A stretch of DNA of 47,287 bases from an uncultured Bacilli bacterium (GCA_947589675.1 CANQCI010000009.1:1-47287); one strand, 5' to 3'; positions 1 through 8,959 are shown, numbered from the stretch's first letter. The notes: generated by a model from the sequence alone, not told the origin. Numbers and translations are program-made.

Positions 1-71
1 CAAAGTTAATGAAATTGCTATTCTCAAAGTAAATGAAATTGGTTACATGAAAGTTTCATTTACTCTGAGAA
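1..71. repeat. Repeated and inverted units at the left window end
   Basis: Bases 1-18 and 25-42 are near-identical direct copies (CAAAGTTAATGAAATTG and CAAAGTAAATGAAATTG). Bases 21-40 form an imperfect inverted repeat with 52-71, 18 of 20 positions complementary. This arrangement of several short repeats near an end resembles the multi-repeat termini of some insertion sequences, such as the IS21 family. No transposase is visible in the window, so the assignment is only a suggestion. The right window end has a comparable set of repeats. Confidence 0.45.
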
Positions 72-124
72 CTCACAAAATATAATATAAAATTCAGTTA
101 ACGCTAGTAATAATATTTTTTGTG

Positions 125-241
125 TGATACAATACTAATAGAGATTGATATTTTATATATCAAATCGTTATGAGTGAAAGTTGTAAATATCTTCCACAAT
201 CGCTCCATGTTGAATTTTATCCCGTATTTACGGGATTTTTT
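125..241 (+). ncRNA. Candidate structured small RNA with its own promoter and terminator
   Basis: An extended -10 element (TG-A-TACAAT, 125-133) is followed by three hairpins in about 100 bases and by no open reading frame. Stem 1 pairs 145-151 with 157-163. Stem 2 pairs GAGTGA (172-177) with TCGCTC (200-205) and TTGT (181-184) with ACAA (196-199). The third is a strong intrinsic terminator, ATCCCGT (219-225) with ACGGGAT (230-236), followed by a T run. The predicted transcript would run from about 140 to 241. I do not recognise a known RNA family. It could also be the 5' leader or tail of something just outside the window. No function is proposed. Confidence 0.4.
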
Positions 242-264
242 ATTTGTGTTTTATTATGTACGTA

Positions 265-317
265 GCATTTTATGAATAACAAATGTATTAATTTGGGATT
301 AAGAACTAGAACTAAAA
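265..317 (+). repeat. Direct repeat, left copy (flanks the accessory island)
   Basis: This stretch begins GCATTTTATGAATAACAAA. It matches 6757-6808 in the same orientation, with about five differences including one single-base gap. The two copies bracket the restriction-modification genes, the decayed reverse transcriptase and dinD, and the DUF1016 gene. Such a pair could mark insertion or recombination ends, or could be dispersed intergenic repeats. Confidence 0.6.
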
Positions 318-326
318 TTAAAAAAG

Positions 327-370
327 AAACTGTTAAGAAATTAATTATTTAATTTTCCAACAGTCCTTTT
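327..370. terminator. Bidirectional terminator-like repeat, copy 1
   Basis: The hairpin CTGTTAAGAAATTAA / TTAATTTTCCAACAG (330-363) is followed by CCTTTTAT on the plus strand. On the minus strand it is followed by TTTCTTTTTT. It lies just past the stop of the restriction endonuclease gene and probably ends its transcript. The same stem, with changes that keep pairing, recurs at 40743 and 40889. Confidence 0.55.
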
Positions 371-405
371 ATATTACTTTTTTTCATTATTCATAGTTTT
401 CTATT

Positions 406-1803
406 TTACAAAAATTCTGAAATAATCTCTTTTAAATAATTGTTATTAAGCCAAAAACATTGCTTTGTAAATTCCGTAGCTCCAGTTATTTTATCTTTAA
501 CTGGAAGAGTAATTGTATCTTTAGAATCCCTACCATGAGGTCTAACATGACAGATTCCATTATCACTCATTCCAGGAAAATTAGTAATTCTTCTCCCTCT
601 TTCATCAACATAATTTACAATATTACCTGTTCTAATAATATCTTGCGTCTTTTCATACATTGATTTAACTTTTGATTCTATAATAAGTTCAGGCATATTC
701 CATAACTTAATTCCCTTAAATACATATTCCTTATTCGCTTTTTTAAATATAAAAAACATATACTTAGTGGTTTCCAATTCTTCTTTTAAATCGGAATCTT
801 CAAAATCAGTGTTCATTATTTCCGCAAACTTAAAATATGGAAATGACATTGATTCTACAATTCTTCCGTTTGACTCTACTCTAATAGTCTTTGGTATGAT
901 ATTTGCCTTTGTAAATTCATCTGTATCTTTAAGTCTTGATTTAACATTAAACATTCGACTTATAATCATGCTAAAAACATTTTTAGCTTTTGAATCTATA
1001 TTTAATTCTTTCATTAATTCCGATTGAGTTTTATCTTTGTATTTGTTGATAACATTTTCAATAAAATTGGTAAATGATTCTTCTGTTCCTTTTAGTATTT
1101 TTTCAACATCATCATAATTGCCTATATATTTTCTAACAAGCCCTGTCATGTAGGAAGTTTTAAAACAAAATGCTCTTTGCATTGCTCTAATGTTAGAAAA
1201 TGGCTGTTCTCTTTTAGATTCCTTGTTAGCACCTTTGGTACAAGCTCCTAAATACATGGTATCAGCCTCAGATATTTCATGGGCTTTTCCATCTTTAATC
1301 TTCTGGGTAATATATTCCCAGTCTTTTCTTATAATAGGCAAATCATCATTGGGAAAAGAATATAAAAGTTCATTAGTTACTCTTAAATCTTCTTTCTTTT
1401 TATCTTTTTCCCATAAATACCAAATTATTTGAAGTTTACTATTTTTTGCTAAAAAATGTGATGTTTCAAAGGTATTCTTATATTCAGTCATATAATCAAT
1501 AATATTTAATACTAATCTTTCCTTAGCAGATAAAGTATTATCCTTATTCTTTTTATATGGTGTTACCTTAAGTTCAATACCAGCATCTTCAAAATCAGGT
1601 CGGGAAAAAGAATTTATATTCATTCCAAAAACATCTGTCTCAAATAAATGTCCAAAAAATGCTTTATTAAATCCTTCATTATTATCATCTGAATCTTCAT
1701 TTTTTATTGTCTTAATTTTCATTTTTTGTAGTTCTCCAAAAGTTTTGCCAAGTGCTGATTGAGCTATAATTCTTATTTCTTCTTCGGTATAAGCTTTTGC
1801 CAT
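406..1803 (-). CDS. Sau3AI-like type II restriction endonuclease
   Basis: The 465-residue product matches the Sau3AI family (489 aa in Sau3AI), which cuts GATC and is related to MutH. The N-terminal half holds the MutH-type PD-(D/E)XK site: D70/D73, then GIELK with E77 and K79. A family-typical segment near residue 182 reads DTMYLGACTKGANK. The C-terminal half would be the second, non-catalytic MutH-like domain known in Sau3AI, where it binds a second site allosterically. The start ATG has an AGGAG site five bases upstream. It is divergent from the C5 methyltransferase across 124 bp, the expected partner for a complete type II system. GATC specificity is inferred from family and partner, not shown by the sequence. 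The gene is intact. Confidence 0.88.
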   Translation of the reverse strand: MAKAYTEEEIRIIAQSALGKTFGELQKMKIKTIKNEDSDDNNEGFNKAFFGHLFETDVFGMNINSFSRPDFEDAGIELKVTPYKKNKDNTLSAKERLVLNIIDYMTEYKNTFETSHFLAKNSKLQIIWYLWEKDKKKEDLRVTNELLYSFPNDDLPIIRKDWEYITQKIKDGKAHEISEADTMYLGACTKGANKESKREQPFSNIRAMQRAFCFKTSYMTGLVRKYIGNYDDVEKILKGTEESFTNFIENVINKYKDKTQSELMKELNIDSKAKNVFSMIISRMFNVKSRLKDTDEFTKANIIPKTIRVESNGRIVESMSFPYFKFAEIMNTDFEDSDLKEELETTKYMFFIFKKANKEYVFKGIKLWNMPELIIESKVKSMYEKTQDIIRTGNIVNYVDERGRRITNFPGMSDNGICHVRPHGRDSKDTITLPVKDKITGATEFTKQCFWLNNNYLKEIISEFL

Positions 1804-1862
1804 TTTTTCTCCTTTCGATCTTGTAATTACTTTAAATTTGCTGTAAAATAATGATATAAGAT

Positions 1863-1891
1863 TGATCTTTTCATTCTAAAATATTATAATA
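1863..1891 (+). promoter_or_regulatory. Promoter of the DNA methyltransferase gene, with GATC in the -35 box
   Basis: TTGATC (1863-1868), 17 bases, then TATAAT (1886-1891): a near-consensus sigma-A-type promoter upstream of the methyltransferase. The -35 hexamer itself contains GATC, the site this system is predicted to methylate. A second GATC lies at 1817-1820, just ahead of the endonuclease start. Confidence 0.7.
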
Positions 1892-1927
1892 TATTTACGG
1901 GTGTTATACAATGTCAGGAGGTAAAAG

Positions 1928-3172
1928 ATGGAAAAGACAGTAGTTGAATTATTTGCTGGAGTTGGTGGCTTTAGATGTGGTTTAAATAAAGTAAACTTAA
2001 TTAATGACAAAGTAAGCGAAAATGGAAATTGGAAGTTTGTATGGGCTAATCAATGGGAACCCACAACCAAGTCGCAAGAAGCTTACGAATGTTATGCCAA
2101 AAGATTTGGATATGACGATGTTTCTAATGTTGATATATTTAAAGTTGACAAGAAAAAAATCCCTAATCATACTTTGTTGGTTGGAGGATTTCCTTGTCAA
2201 GATTATTCTGTTGCTAGAACTTTATCAGGAAGTAAGGGAATTGAAGGTAAAAAAGGAGTTCTTTGGTGGGCAATCGTTGATACTATTAAAGCCAAGAAAC
2301 CCCCATTCTTATTTTTAGAAAATGTCGATAGATTATTACTTTCTCCAGCTAGTCAAAGAGGAAGAGATTTTGGCATGATTTTGCGAAGTTTAGATGATAA
2401 TGGTTATGCAGTTCAATGGCGAGTCATAAATGCTGGTGAATATGGTGAACCTCAAAAAAGGAGAAGAACATATATAGTTGCTTATCATAAATCCACTAAA
2501 TATTATGAACAAATGAAAAAATTAAATATGAAAGATATTATAGTTAAAGCTGGAGTATTTTCAAAACAATTTCCAGTTAAGGAAAAAGAACTAGATTATA
2601 ATATGCCAAATGTTTCTAAATCGATGTATAAAGATTTAGCAGATGTAAGTGATAATTTTCAAACCCAATTTTATAATACTGGTGTAATGTGTGAGGGAAA
2701 AATATATACTGCAAAAATGGAATCTGACTGTACAGATATCTTTCCATTAAAGAAAATTAGAGAAACCCAAAAAGTTGCAGATAAATATTTTTTATCAGAT
2801 GAAAAAATAGAAAAATTTAGATATTTAAAAGGAAGCAAAAAAATCCCAAGAATTAAGCCTAATGGAGATTCTTATATGTATTCTGAGGGTGCTATGGCAT
2901 TTCCAGATAATTTAGATTCTCCAGCAAGAACTATGCTAACATCAGAAAGTGGATTAAGTAGAATGTCGCATGTTATTGAAGATTATAAAACTGGTAAATT
3001 AAGATTATTAACTCCACTTGAATGTGAAAGAATAAATGGATTTCCAGACAATTGGACTAATACAGGTATGACAGATAAAAGAAGATATTTTATGATGGGA
3101 AATGCTTTAGTAGTTGGTGTAGTTGCTAAAATAGGAATAGAGTTAGAAAAAATAATTGATAATGAAGACTAA
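1928..3172 (+). CDS. DNA (cytosine-5) methyltransferase, M.Sau3AI-like
   Basis: The 414-residue enzyme carries the ordered C5-methyltransferase motifs. Motif I is LFAGVGGF (8-15, AdoMet binding). Motif IV is GGFPCQ, with catalytic Cys90. Motif VI is ENV (131-133). Motif VIII is QKRRR (176-180). A variable target-recognition region spans about 190-350. Motif IX contains TPLECERINGFPDNW, and motif X is MGNALVV near 395. Length is close to M.Sau3AI (412 aa), so protection of GATC by C5 methylation is the likely job. The start is fixed by AGGAGGT seven bases upstream. It is divergent from the Sau3AI-like endonuclease. Confidence 0.92.
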   Translation: MEKTVVELFAGVGGFRCGLNKVNLINDKVSENGNWKFVWANQWEPTTKSQEAYECYAKRFGYDDVSNVDIFKVDKKKIPNHTLLVGGFPCQDYSVARTLSGSKGIEGKKGVLWWAIVDTIKAKKPPFLFLENVDRLLLSPASQRGRDFGMILRSLDDNGYAVQWRVINAGEYGEPQKRRRTYIVAYHKSTKYYEQMKKLNMKDIIVKAGVFSKQFPVKEKELDYNMPNVSKSMYKDLADVSDNFQTQFYNTGVMCEGKIYTAKMESDCTDIFPLKKIRETQKVADKYFLSDEKIEKFRYLKGSKKIPRIKPNGDSYMYSEGAMAFPDNLDSPARTMLTSESGLSRMSHVIEDYKTGKLRLLTPLECERINGFPDNWTNTGMTDKRRYFMMGNALVVGVVAKIGIELEKIIDNED

Positions 3173-3305
3173 TAAGATTTAAGCATAGAGTTTATTTCCT
3201 AGATTAATTAATAATATAGGTGTAACTTTATTTAAATGGAAAATTATTGATAATACTTTCAAGATAAATAGATAATAAAAAAATAATTTTTGGGAGGTAA
3301 AAAAA

Positions 3306-3890
3306 ATGTTATTTGAATATATTATTATAATCCTAGTACTTCTTGCATTACTGTTAGAATTTGTGTTTTTTAGGTTAATAAAACATTATAATTATGAACT
3401 TAATTATAAGGAAAGTTTGCTTTATTCTATTCCTATATTAATAATAACTATTTTCAGTTTAACTGACTATAGTGTAATAAGACAAAATTTACGTTGGGAT
3501 TATTTAATAATTATAGTAAGTTATTTTTTAATTATATTAATCATTTATTATATATTACGTTTTATAAAAAATAAAAAATATATACCATGTAAGTCAATAA
3601 TTGGTTATGTTCTAATGAGTATTATTAATTTAATGATTTTATTTAATTTTCCTACAAATAAATTAATTAATATAAGTGGATGGGATATACTAGGGTTATT
3701 TTTAGGTTATATATTAGTTAGCATTATATTTATTGTTTTATTATTAATAATAAATATTATATTTTTAATTATTAAATTAGCAACAAAAACTGATAATAAT
3801 TATACTAATATTAAATATAAAATAAGTAAGATTACTTATATCAATGTTTTTACGATATTGTTATTAATAATTTTAGTTTTTTATGATTAA
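3306..3890 (+). CDS. Hypothetical multi-pass membrane protein
   Basis: The 194-residue protein is mostly hydrophobic, with five or six predicted transmembrane helices and short loops rich in Lys, Asn and Tyr. A clear site (GGGAGGTAAAAAA) precedes the ATG. Base composition is more AT-rich than the flanking genes, in keeping with an acquired island. I recognise no family. It lies between the methyltransferase gene, 133 bp upstream, and a decayed reverse transcriptase. A role in defence is possible only by neighbourhood. Confidence 0.7.
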   Translation: MLFEYIIIILVLLALLLEFVFFRLIKHYNYELNYKESLLYSIPILIITIFSLTDYSVIRQNLRWDYLIIIVSYFLIILIIYYILRFIKNKKYIPCKSIIGYVLMSIINLMILFNFPTNKLINISGWDILGLFLGYILVSIIFIVLLLIINIIFLIIKLATKTDNNYTNIKYKISKITYINVFTILLLIILVFYD

Positions 3891-4046
3891 TTATTACAAT
3901 ATATGATATAATATCAACGAGAGGTGCTGAATGATATTTTGATTATAATTTGGTGTCGTAAAAAAATAGGTCGAATAGACAATTTACATTCTCCATAAAT
4001 TATTTACCTCTCTTTCTTGTGAGGGTGAATACGAACTTTTGAAGTA

Positions 4047-4711
4047 TTACCACAACGAATAAGTTATCTTGGGTTTTACATGAGAACAATATTCTATTAT
4101 TCTCTTCATTTTCCCCAAGTAATCTTACCTCTTTGGCTTCTTCGAGATAACCATTTCTTTAATTCTGTAAGAGTGAAATGGTATATCTTTTTGAGCCAAT
4201 TGAAGTTAAAACTTATTCCGTAATAGTTGTAATAACCGATTAGTTTTCTGTTTAATGCTTTAATTAAATCTTTTGCTTTGGTATCCCTGTTTAATTTAAT
4301 AAATTCTTTGATGTTTTGTTTCTTTAGTTTTGATTTCTTTTCACAGGTTCTATAACCTACTCTATATTGTTTGTATCTCGTAGTTGCATTATAGATATTA
4401 AAACCTAGAAAATCAAAATTATCTTTTGTTTTACTGTTTCTTCCAAATAGGAAAATTCTTGTTTTACTCGTTTCTACTTCTAAACCGAATTTTGCTAAGC
4501 GTTCTGTAAGTTCTTAATAGAACAACCTTGCATCTTCTTCTGTTTTAAAACAAGCAACAAAATCATCTGCGTATCTATTAAATGACATTCGCCTTTACTT
4601 TTAACTTGAACATATAGTTTAAACCATAAGTCTAGCACATAATGTAGATAAACATTTGCTAGAATAGACGAAATTAAACTGCCTTGGGGAGTACCTTTGT
4701 CGCTTTCGATG
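4047..4711 (-). pseudogene. Group II intron reverse transcriptase/maturase remnant
   Basis: Reading the minus strand from 4711 gives an LtrA-like segment: ESDKGTPQGSLISSILANVY, then after a frameshift near 4590 the active-site motif RYADDFVACF. A further stretch runs through VETSKTRIFLFGR and NFDFLGFNIY to WLSRRSQRGKITWGK. An in-frame TAA interrupts the expected FYQEL region near 4515, and another shift comes near the C-terminus (about 4120). The N-terminal fingers region is missing: the fragment ends where dinD-like coding begins at 4711. I could not find a convincing intron domain V downstream, so the ribozyme seems lost. The gene is dead. Confidence 0.82.
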
Positions 4712-5373
4712 AAATGGGAAATGAATACTGGGAAGCAAGAGAACTACAAAAAATTTTAGGTTACAAAGAATGGAGATTTATTCTCAGCTGTTATTGAAAA
4801 AGCTCAAATTGCCTGCTCTCAAAGTAACAACAATATAAATTCCAATTTGGGGGTTAACTCCAAAATTGGAAAAACAGGCGTTTGGCGTTTCATCAAAAGC
4901 AATAATTGATTATAAATTAACAAGATACGCTTGTTACTTAATTGTTCAAAATGCTAATCAAAAGTTTGAAGCAGTTGGGCAAGGACAAACTTACTTTGCC
5001 GTTCAAACAAGAAAAATGGAATTAACCGAGGATAAAAAGGAGTTAAAAATTTTGATAGATTTACAAATGCCGGATATAAAGGACTTTATAATGGCGAAAC
5101 AACTAATGATATAGCAAAAAGAAAAGGACTAAGATATAGAAAAGATATATTAGATAATATGGGAAGTGCTGAGTTAGGAGCAAATATATTTAGAATAACA
5201 CAAACTTAGAAAAGCAAAAAGAAGCTAGTGAAATAGAAGCTACAAACACACATTATAAAGTCGGAAAAGCCGTTAGAGAAACAATGAAAAAATTAGGTAG
5301 TACTATGCCAGAAGACTTACCTACACCTGACAAATCTATAAAACAACTAGAAAAACAATGCGTTTTATGTTAA
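4711..5373 (+). pseudogene. Decayed dinD-like (damage-inducible protein D) gene
   Basis: Fragments in successive frames match the DinD family in order. They are GNEYWEARELQKILGY, a shift near 4776, VIEKAQIACSQ, another shift, DYKLTRYACYLIVQNANQ, and GQTYFAVQTRKMEL. After another break come DILDNMGSAELGANIFR and MPEDLPTPDKSIKQLEKQ. At least three frameshifts and an in-frame stop rule out an intact product; the open frame at 4866-5114 is only the middle piece. The 5' end is lost at the junction with the intron remnant. DinD is a DNA-damage-inducible protein reported to act on RecA filaments. Family match is strong, function is gone. Confidence 0.8.
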
Positions 5374-5424
5374 AATAATCCATGTGATACATCATTTCCT
5401 TTGATAAAAATATTGTATCACATT

Positions 5425-5457
5425 AGCCTTGAAAAGAAACTTTTCAAGGCTTTTTCT
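5425..5457 (+). terminator. Intrinsic terminator after the dinD remnant
   Basis: AGCCTTGAAAAG (5425-5436), loop AAA, CTTTTCAAGGCT (5440-5451), then TTTTC: a perfect 12-bp stem with a T run. A second inverted pair, TGTGATAC/GTATCACA (5383-5390 and 5415-5422), lies just upstream. Confidence 0.8.
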
Positions 5458-5608
5458 GAATTTTTATATTATTAAAAAAATCCTTAACATATTAGAGATT
5501 AGATTCCCCCCTAAAAATACACTATATGAGGATTAAACATTTCTCCGTATATTTCAGACCATTTAAATTGGCATAACTATTACTTTCATTTTCTTTTTAT
5601 CGTGATCA

Positions 5609-6646
5609 CTAATTTTCTTCATTTAATTCAAAATTTTTCTTTTCTTCTTCAACAGCCGTAATTAGTTCTTGTTCAGTTGGCATATGTAATTTATATTCAG
5701 AAGAAAATATTGTTTTATTATCTTTGGGAAGAGTATATTTTACAACTGTTTCATTTTTATTTGTTGATAATAATATCCCTATGGTAGGATTTTCATCATC
5801 TTGTTTAATTTCCCTATCATAATAATTAACATACATTTGCATTTGTCCTATATCTTGATGTGATACTTTTCCAATCTTTAAATCAATGATAACAAAACAT
5901 CTTAAAAGTCTATTATAAAGAACTAAATCCGGATAAAAATGATCTTCTTCTAAAGTTAATCTAACTTGATTTCCAACATAACTAAAGCCCTTACCTAATT
6001 CTAGCAAAAATTCTTTTAAATGTTCTATGATATTTTTTTCTAAATCAGATTCTAAATAATTTGTATTTTCTTTTATATCTAAAAACTCTAAAACAAATGG
6101 ATCTTTTACTAAATCTTTACTTGTTTTTAGTATTTGTCCTTTTTCTGATAATTCCAATATTTTATCCTTATCAGCTGATAAAGTTAATCTTTCATATAAT
6201 AGTGAATCTCTTTGTCTTTGAAGTTCTCTCACACTCCATTTAGAATTAATTGTTTCCTTCATATAAAAACTTCTTTTAGGTTCTTCATCTATTTTTATAA
6301 GTTCTAAATAATGTGACCAACTTAATTGCGACGACACTGTTGTCGCAATTGGAAAACAAACATAAAATTTTCTCATTCTTTCTAAATTTCTTTTGGAAAA
6401 GCCCTTACCAAACTCACCCGTTAATCTTTGTGATAGCTTTTCGAGCACCGCATCACCATAACTTGCCCTTTCATCCCCTTGTTGTATTTCCATAATAGAT
6501 TTACCTATATTCCAATATAAATTAAGCATTTCCGTATTAACAGTTTGATATACCTTATTTCTACTATTGATAACTAATTCCTTTATATTATCAAATATGT
6601 GATTTATTTCATTCTCATTCTCATTCTTTATTAATACGTTATTCAT
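5609..6646 (-). CDS. DUF1016 (YhcG-type) PD-(D/E)XK nuclease-domain protein
   Basis: The 345-residue protein has the two-part DUF1016 layout. An N-terminal helical domain (about 15-135) includes the family's MLNLYWNIGK stretch and the GKGFSKRNLERMRKFY segment. A C-terminal nuclease-like domain has FYPDLVLYN (D240) followed by FVIIDLKIGK (D255, K257), then DIGQMQMYVNYYD. These fit a PD-(D/E)XK core. Members occur widely in accessory regions beside restriction-modification genes; the exact substrate is not established. Start ATG follows AGGAC. It is the last gene before the right-hand direct repeat, so it probably belongs to the island. Confidence 0.88.
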   Translation of the reverse strand: MNNVLIKNENENEINHIFDNIKELVINSRNKVYQTVNTEMLNLYWNIGKSIMEIQQGDERASYGDAVLEKLSQRLTGEFGKGFSKRNLERMRKFYVCFPIATTVSSQLSWSHYLELIKIDEEPKRSFYMKETINSKWSVRELQRQRDSLLYERLTLSADKDKILELSEKGQILKTSKDLVKDPFVLEFLDIKENTNYLESDLEKNIIEHLKEFLLELGKGFSYVGNQVRLTLEEDHFYPDLVLYNRLLRCFVIIDLKIGKVSHQDIGQMQMYVNYYDREIKQDDENPTIGILLSTNKNETVVKYTLPKDNKTIFSSEYKLHMPTEQELITAVEEEKKNFELNEEN

Positions 6647-6756
6647 TAAAGTCCTCCAATCATTTGTTTATCAGGGTTTTTATATATAAATTATACAATA
6701 AATATAATATTTTTCCATACTCCTCTTTTATTTTTTATAGCTTAATCGCCCACATG

Positions 6757-6808
6757 GCATTTTATAATAACAAATGTATTAATTTAAGATTAAGAACTTA
6801 AACTAAAA
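6757..6808 (+). repeat. Direct repeat, right copy
   Basis: It begins GCATTTTATAATAACAAATG and matches 265-317 in the same orientation. It lies upstream of the DUF1016 gene and downstream of the metallophosphoesterase gene, in an otherwise empty 220-bp gap. Confidence 0.6.
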
Positions 6809-6867
6809 AAGGACTATATATTACTATTATAACTTAAAGAGAATACACTAATATCTTAAAATACAAT

Positions 6868-7593
6868 TTAATTTAACTCTATATATTCATACATATAAAC
6901 ACTTATTTCCTTGGTACCATTTAATAATTCTTTTTTATATGATTTATGAATGTGCCCATGTATATGATAAGGGATTTTATTTTTAAATAAATAATATGTA
7001 ATACCAAATAATCCCTGATGAGCTGGATTTTCCAACATATTACTATCAAATCCCCTATCATGACTAACTAATATATCAGACTTTGGTAAATCATTTAAAA
7101 ACAAGATACTTTCTCTTTGCGTAAAAGACGGAAAGTCATCTGGTTTATATTTAAAACTTCCTTGTATTCCTAAAATTGTTGTATCATTAATTTTAATAAC
7201 TTTACCATTAAGATTATTAATATTAAATTCTTTTAAGTAATCATAATCGTGATTCCCCAACAAGCCATAAATCTTATTGTTATCAATATATTTTAATATT
7301 ATCGAAATATCCCTTGGATTATGATCTCCTAATAATAAACAGACGTCATATTCTTTATGTTGCATTACAAAATTTTTAAAATCATCTTCATCTAAACAAT
7401 TATGGGTATCACTTATCACAATCATTTTTATTTTTTTATTATACGTATCTGAATTACCATACATATTTAGTAGTTGCATTTCTTGATTCATATATTTTTT
7501 ATCAAAAGCATATAAATTTTCCTTTTTTTCTTTGATAATTGAAGTAAAATAATTTTCCGTAGTTTTTTTGTTAAATAACTTAAGCAAATTCAT
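6868..7593 (-). CDS. Calcineurin-like metallophosphoesterase
   Basis: The protein (241 aa from the chosen start) shows the ordered metallophosphoesterase motifs: ISDTHN, LLGDHN, LLGNHD, VSHDRG and HGHIH. These form a di-metal centre for phosphoester hydrolysis. The 55 residues before the first motif are unlike a signal peptide, so the enzyme is probably cytoplasmic. The ATG at 7593 is preferred over the GTG at 7602 because AAGGTG lies at good spacing ahead of the ATG and would overlap the GTG. Substrate cannot be told; relatives include small YfcE-like enzymes and nucleotide or protein phosphatases. It lies just outside the island repeat, and no partner gene is obvious. Confidence 0.85.
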   Translation of the reverse strand: MNLLKLFNKKTTENYFTSIIKEKKENLYAFDKKYMNQEMQLLNMYGNSDTYNKKIKMIVISDTHNCLDEDDFKNFVMQHKEYDVCLLLGDHNPRDISIILKYIDNNKIYGLLGNHDYDYLKEFNINNLNGKVIKINDTTILGIQGSFKYKPDDFPSFTQRESILFLNDLPKSDILVSHDRGFDSNMLENPAHQGLFGITYYLFKNKIPYHIHGHIHKSYKKELLNGTKEISVYMYEYIELN

Positions 7594-7720
7594 CCTATTC
7601 ACCTTACCTGACTAAAAATCCTTTTAATTATAACATACCTATTAAATTAATGTATTTTTATTGCCATAAAAAATCCCCCTTAGGATTATCAAAATTCCTA
7701 GGGGTTATTCTTTCAAAATT

Positions 7721-8959
7721 TTACTGAAATATTATTTTTACAAAAACTTTTTTTCCTTTTTGAATTATTAATGAGTTATTGGTTAAATCCATATCTGTAA
7801 TTGTTTGCTCAACAGATTTTACTTTTTCTTGATTTAAGGAAATTCCATTTTGTTCTATTAATCTTCTTGCCTCAGATTTGGAAGTAACTATTTTGGCTTC
7901 CACAAGTAAATCTATAATATTAATATCTAATAATTCTTTTGAAACAGTAGTTGATGGCATATTATCAGACATACCTTTATTACTAAATAATTCCTCAGCA
8001 GTTTTCTCTGCTTTAATTGCTTCTTTTTCGCCATGCACCAGTTTAGTAACTTCAAAGGCAAGTAGTTTTTTGGCTTCTCTAATATCTTTTTTACACAAAT
8101 CTTTAATAGCAGATATTTCCATTCTCGTAAAAAAAGATAAACTTCTTTCAACATCTTCATCAAATGAATTTATCCACGCTTGGTAAAAATCAAAAGGTGT
8201 TGTTTTATCTCTTGATACCCATAAGGTACCTGTTGCGGTTTTCCCCATTTTTTCTCCATCAGCTTTAATTAACAAAGGACAAGTCCAACCGTATAATGGT
8301 TCTATTTTCTTTCCTTCGCTAAATCCAATCTTCCGGGAAAGGTCAGCACCAGCTAAAATATTTCCCCATTGATCTGAACCGCCAATTTGAAGTCGACATC
8401 CATATTCCTTATTTAAATGAACAAAGTCAAAGGCTTGCATTAACATGTATCCCATTTCTAAAAATGTTAATCCACCATTTTCCAATCTTTTCTTGTAACA
8501 ATCAGCCGCAAGCATATTATTAACATTGAAATGAACACCAATATCTCGCATAAAATCAACATAGGTTTTATCGCAAATCCAATCAGCATTGTCCACTATA
8601 ATAGCAGGATTATCACCATCTGTTTTCACAAATCTTTTAACTAATTCTTTTACTTCGGCTTTATTATGGGCAACTTCTTCTTTTGAAAGCATCTTTCGCA
8701 TATCACTTTTGCCTGTTGGATCCCCAATTAAAGCGGTAGCTCCCCCAATTAAAATAATTCCTTGATGCCCAAAATCTTGTAACCATCTAAACATAGTCAA
8801 AGCAAAGAAATGTCCGATATGAAGACTATCTGCAGTAGGGTCTATTCCTAAATAAAAGCACATAGGTTCTCCATTAACTAAATCAATAATTTCCCTTTCG
8901 TGGGTTAAATCTTTTACATATCCTCTCTCTTTGAGAATATCAAATAATTTCTTTTCCAT
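7721..8959 (-). CDS. tyrS: Tyrosyl-tRNA synthetase
   Basis: The 412-residue class I aminoacyl-tRNA synthetase charges tRNA-Tyr in the cytoplasm. Visible signatures are LHIGH (46-50, the HIGH motif), the tyrosine-site segment around QIGGSDQWGN (191-200), and KMGKT (237-241, the KMSKS equivalent). A C-terminal S4-type RNA-binding domain from about 345 contains KSEARRLIEQNGISL. Length is normal for bacterial TyrS. AAAGGAG precedes the ATG. A T-box leader with a UAC specifier lies upstream, so expression should rise when uncharged tRNA-Tyr accumulates. Confidence 0.97.
   Translation of the reverse strand: MEKKLFDILKERGYVKDLTHEREIIDLVNGEPMCFYLGIDPTADSLHIGHFFALTMFRWLQDFGHQGIILIGGATALIGDPTGKSDMRKMLSKEEVAHNKAEVKELVKRFVKTDGDNPAIIVDNADWICDKTYVDFMRDIGVHFNVNNMLAADCYKKRLENGGLTFLEMGYMLMQAFDFVHLNKEYGCRLQIGGSDQWGNILAGADLSRKIGFSEGKKIEPLYGWTCPLLIKADGEKMGKTATGTLWVSRDKTTPFDFYQAWINSFDEDVERSLSFFTRMEISAIKDLCKKDIREAKKLLAFEVTKLVHGEKEAIKAEKTAEELFSNKGMSDNMPSTTVSKELLDINIIDLLVEAKIVTSKSEARRLIEQNGISLNQEKVKSVEQTITDMDLTNNSLIIQKGKKVFVKIIFQ

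Noticed and set aside
3891-4046. Group II intron RNA domains V and VI after the reverse transcriptase remnant
   Set aside because: I looked for the conserved domain V hairpin on the minus strand and found no convincing match; the ribozyme seems lost.
4866-5114. An 82-codon open frame as a real gene
   Set aside because: It is the middle piece of the broken dinD-like gene; matching pieces lie on both sides in other frames.
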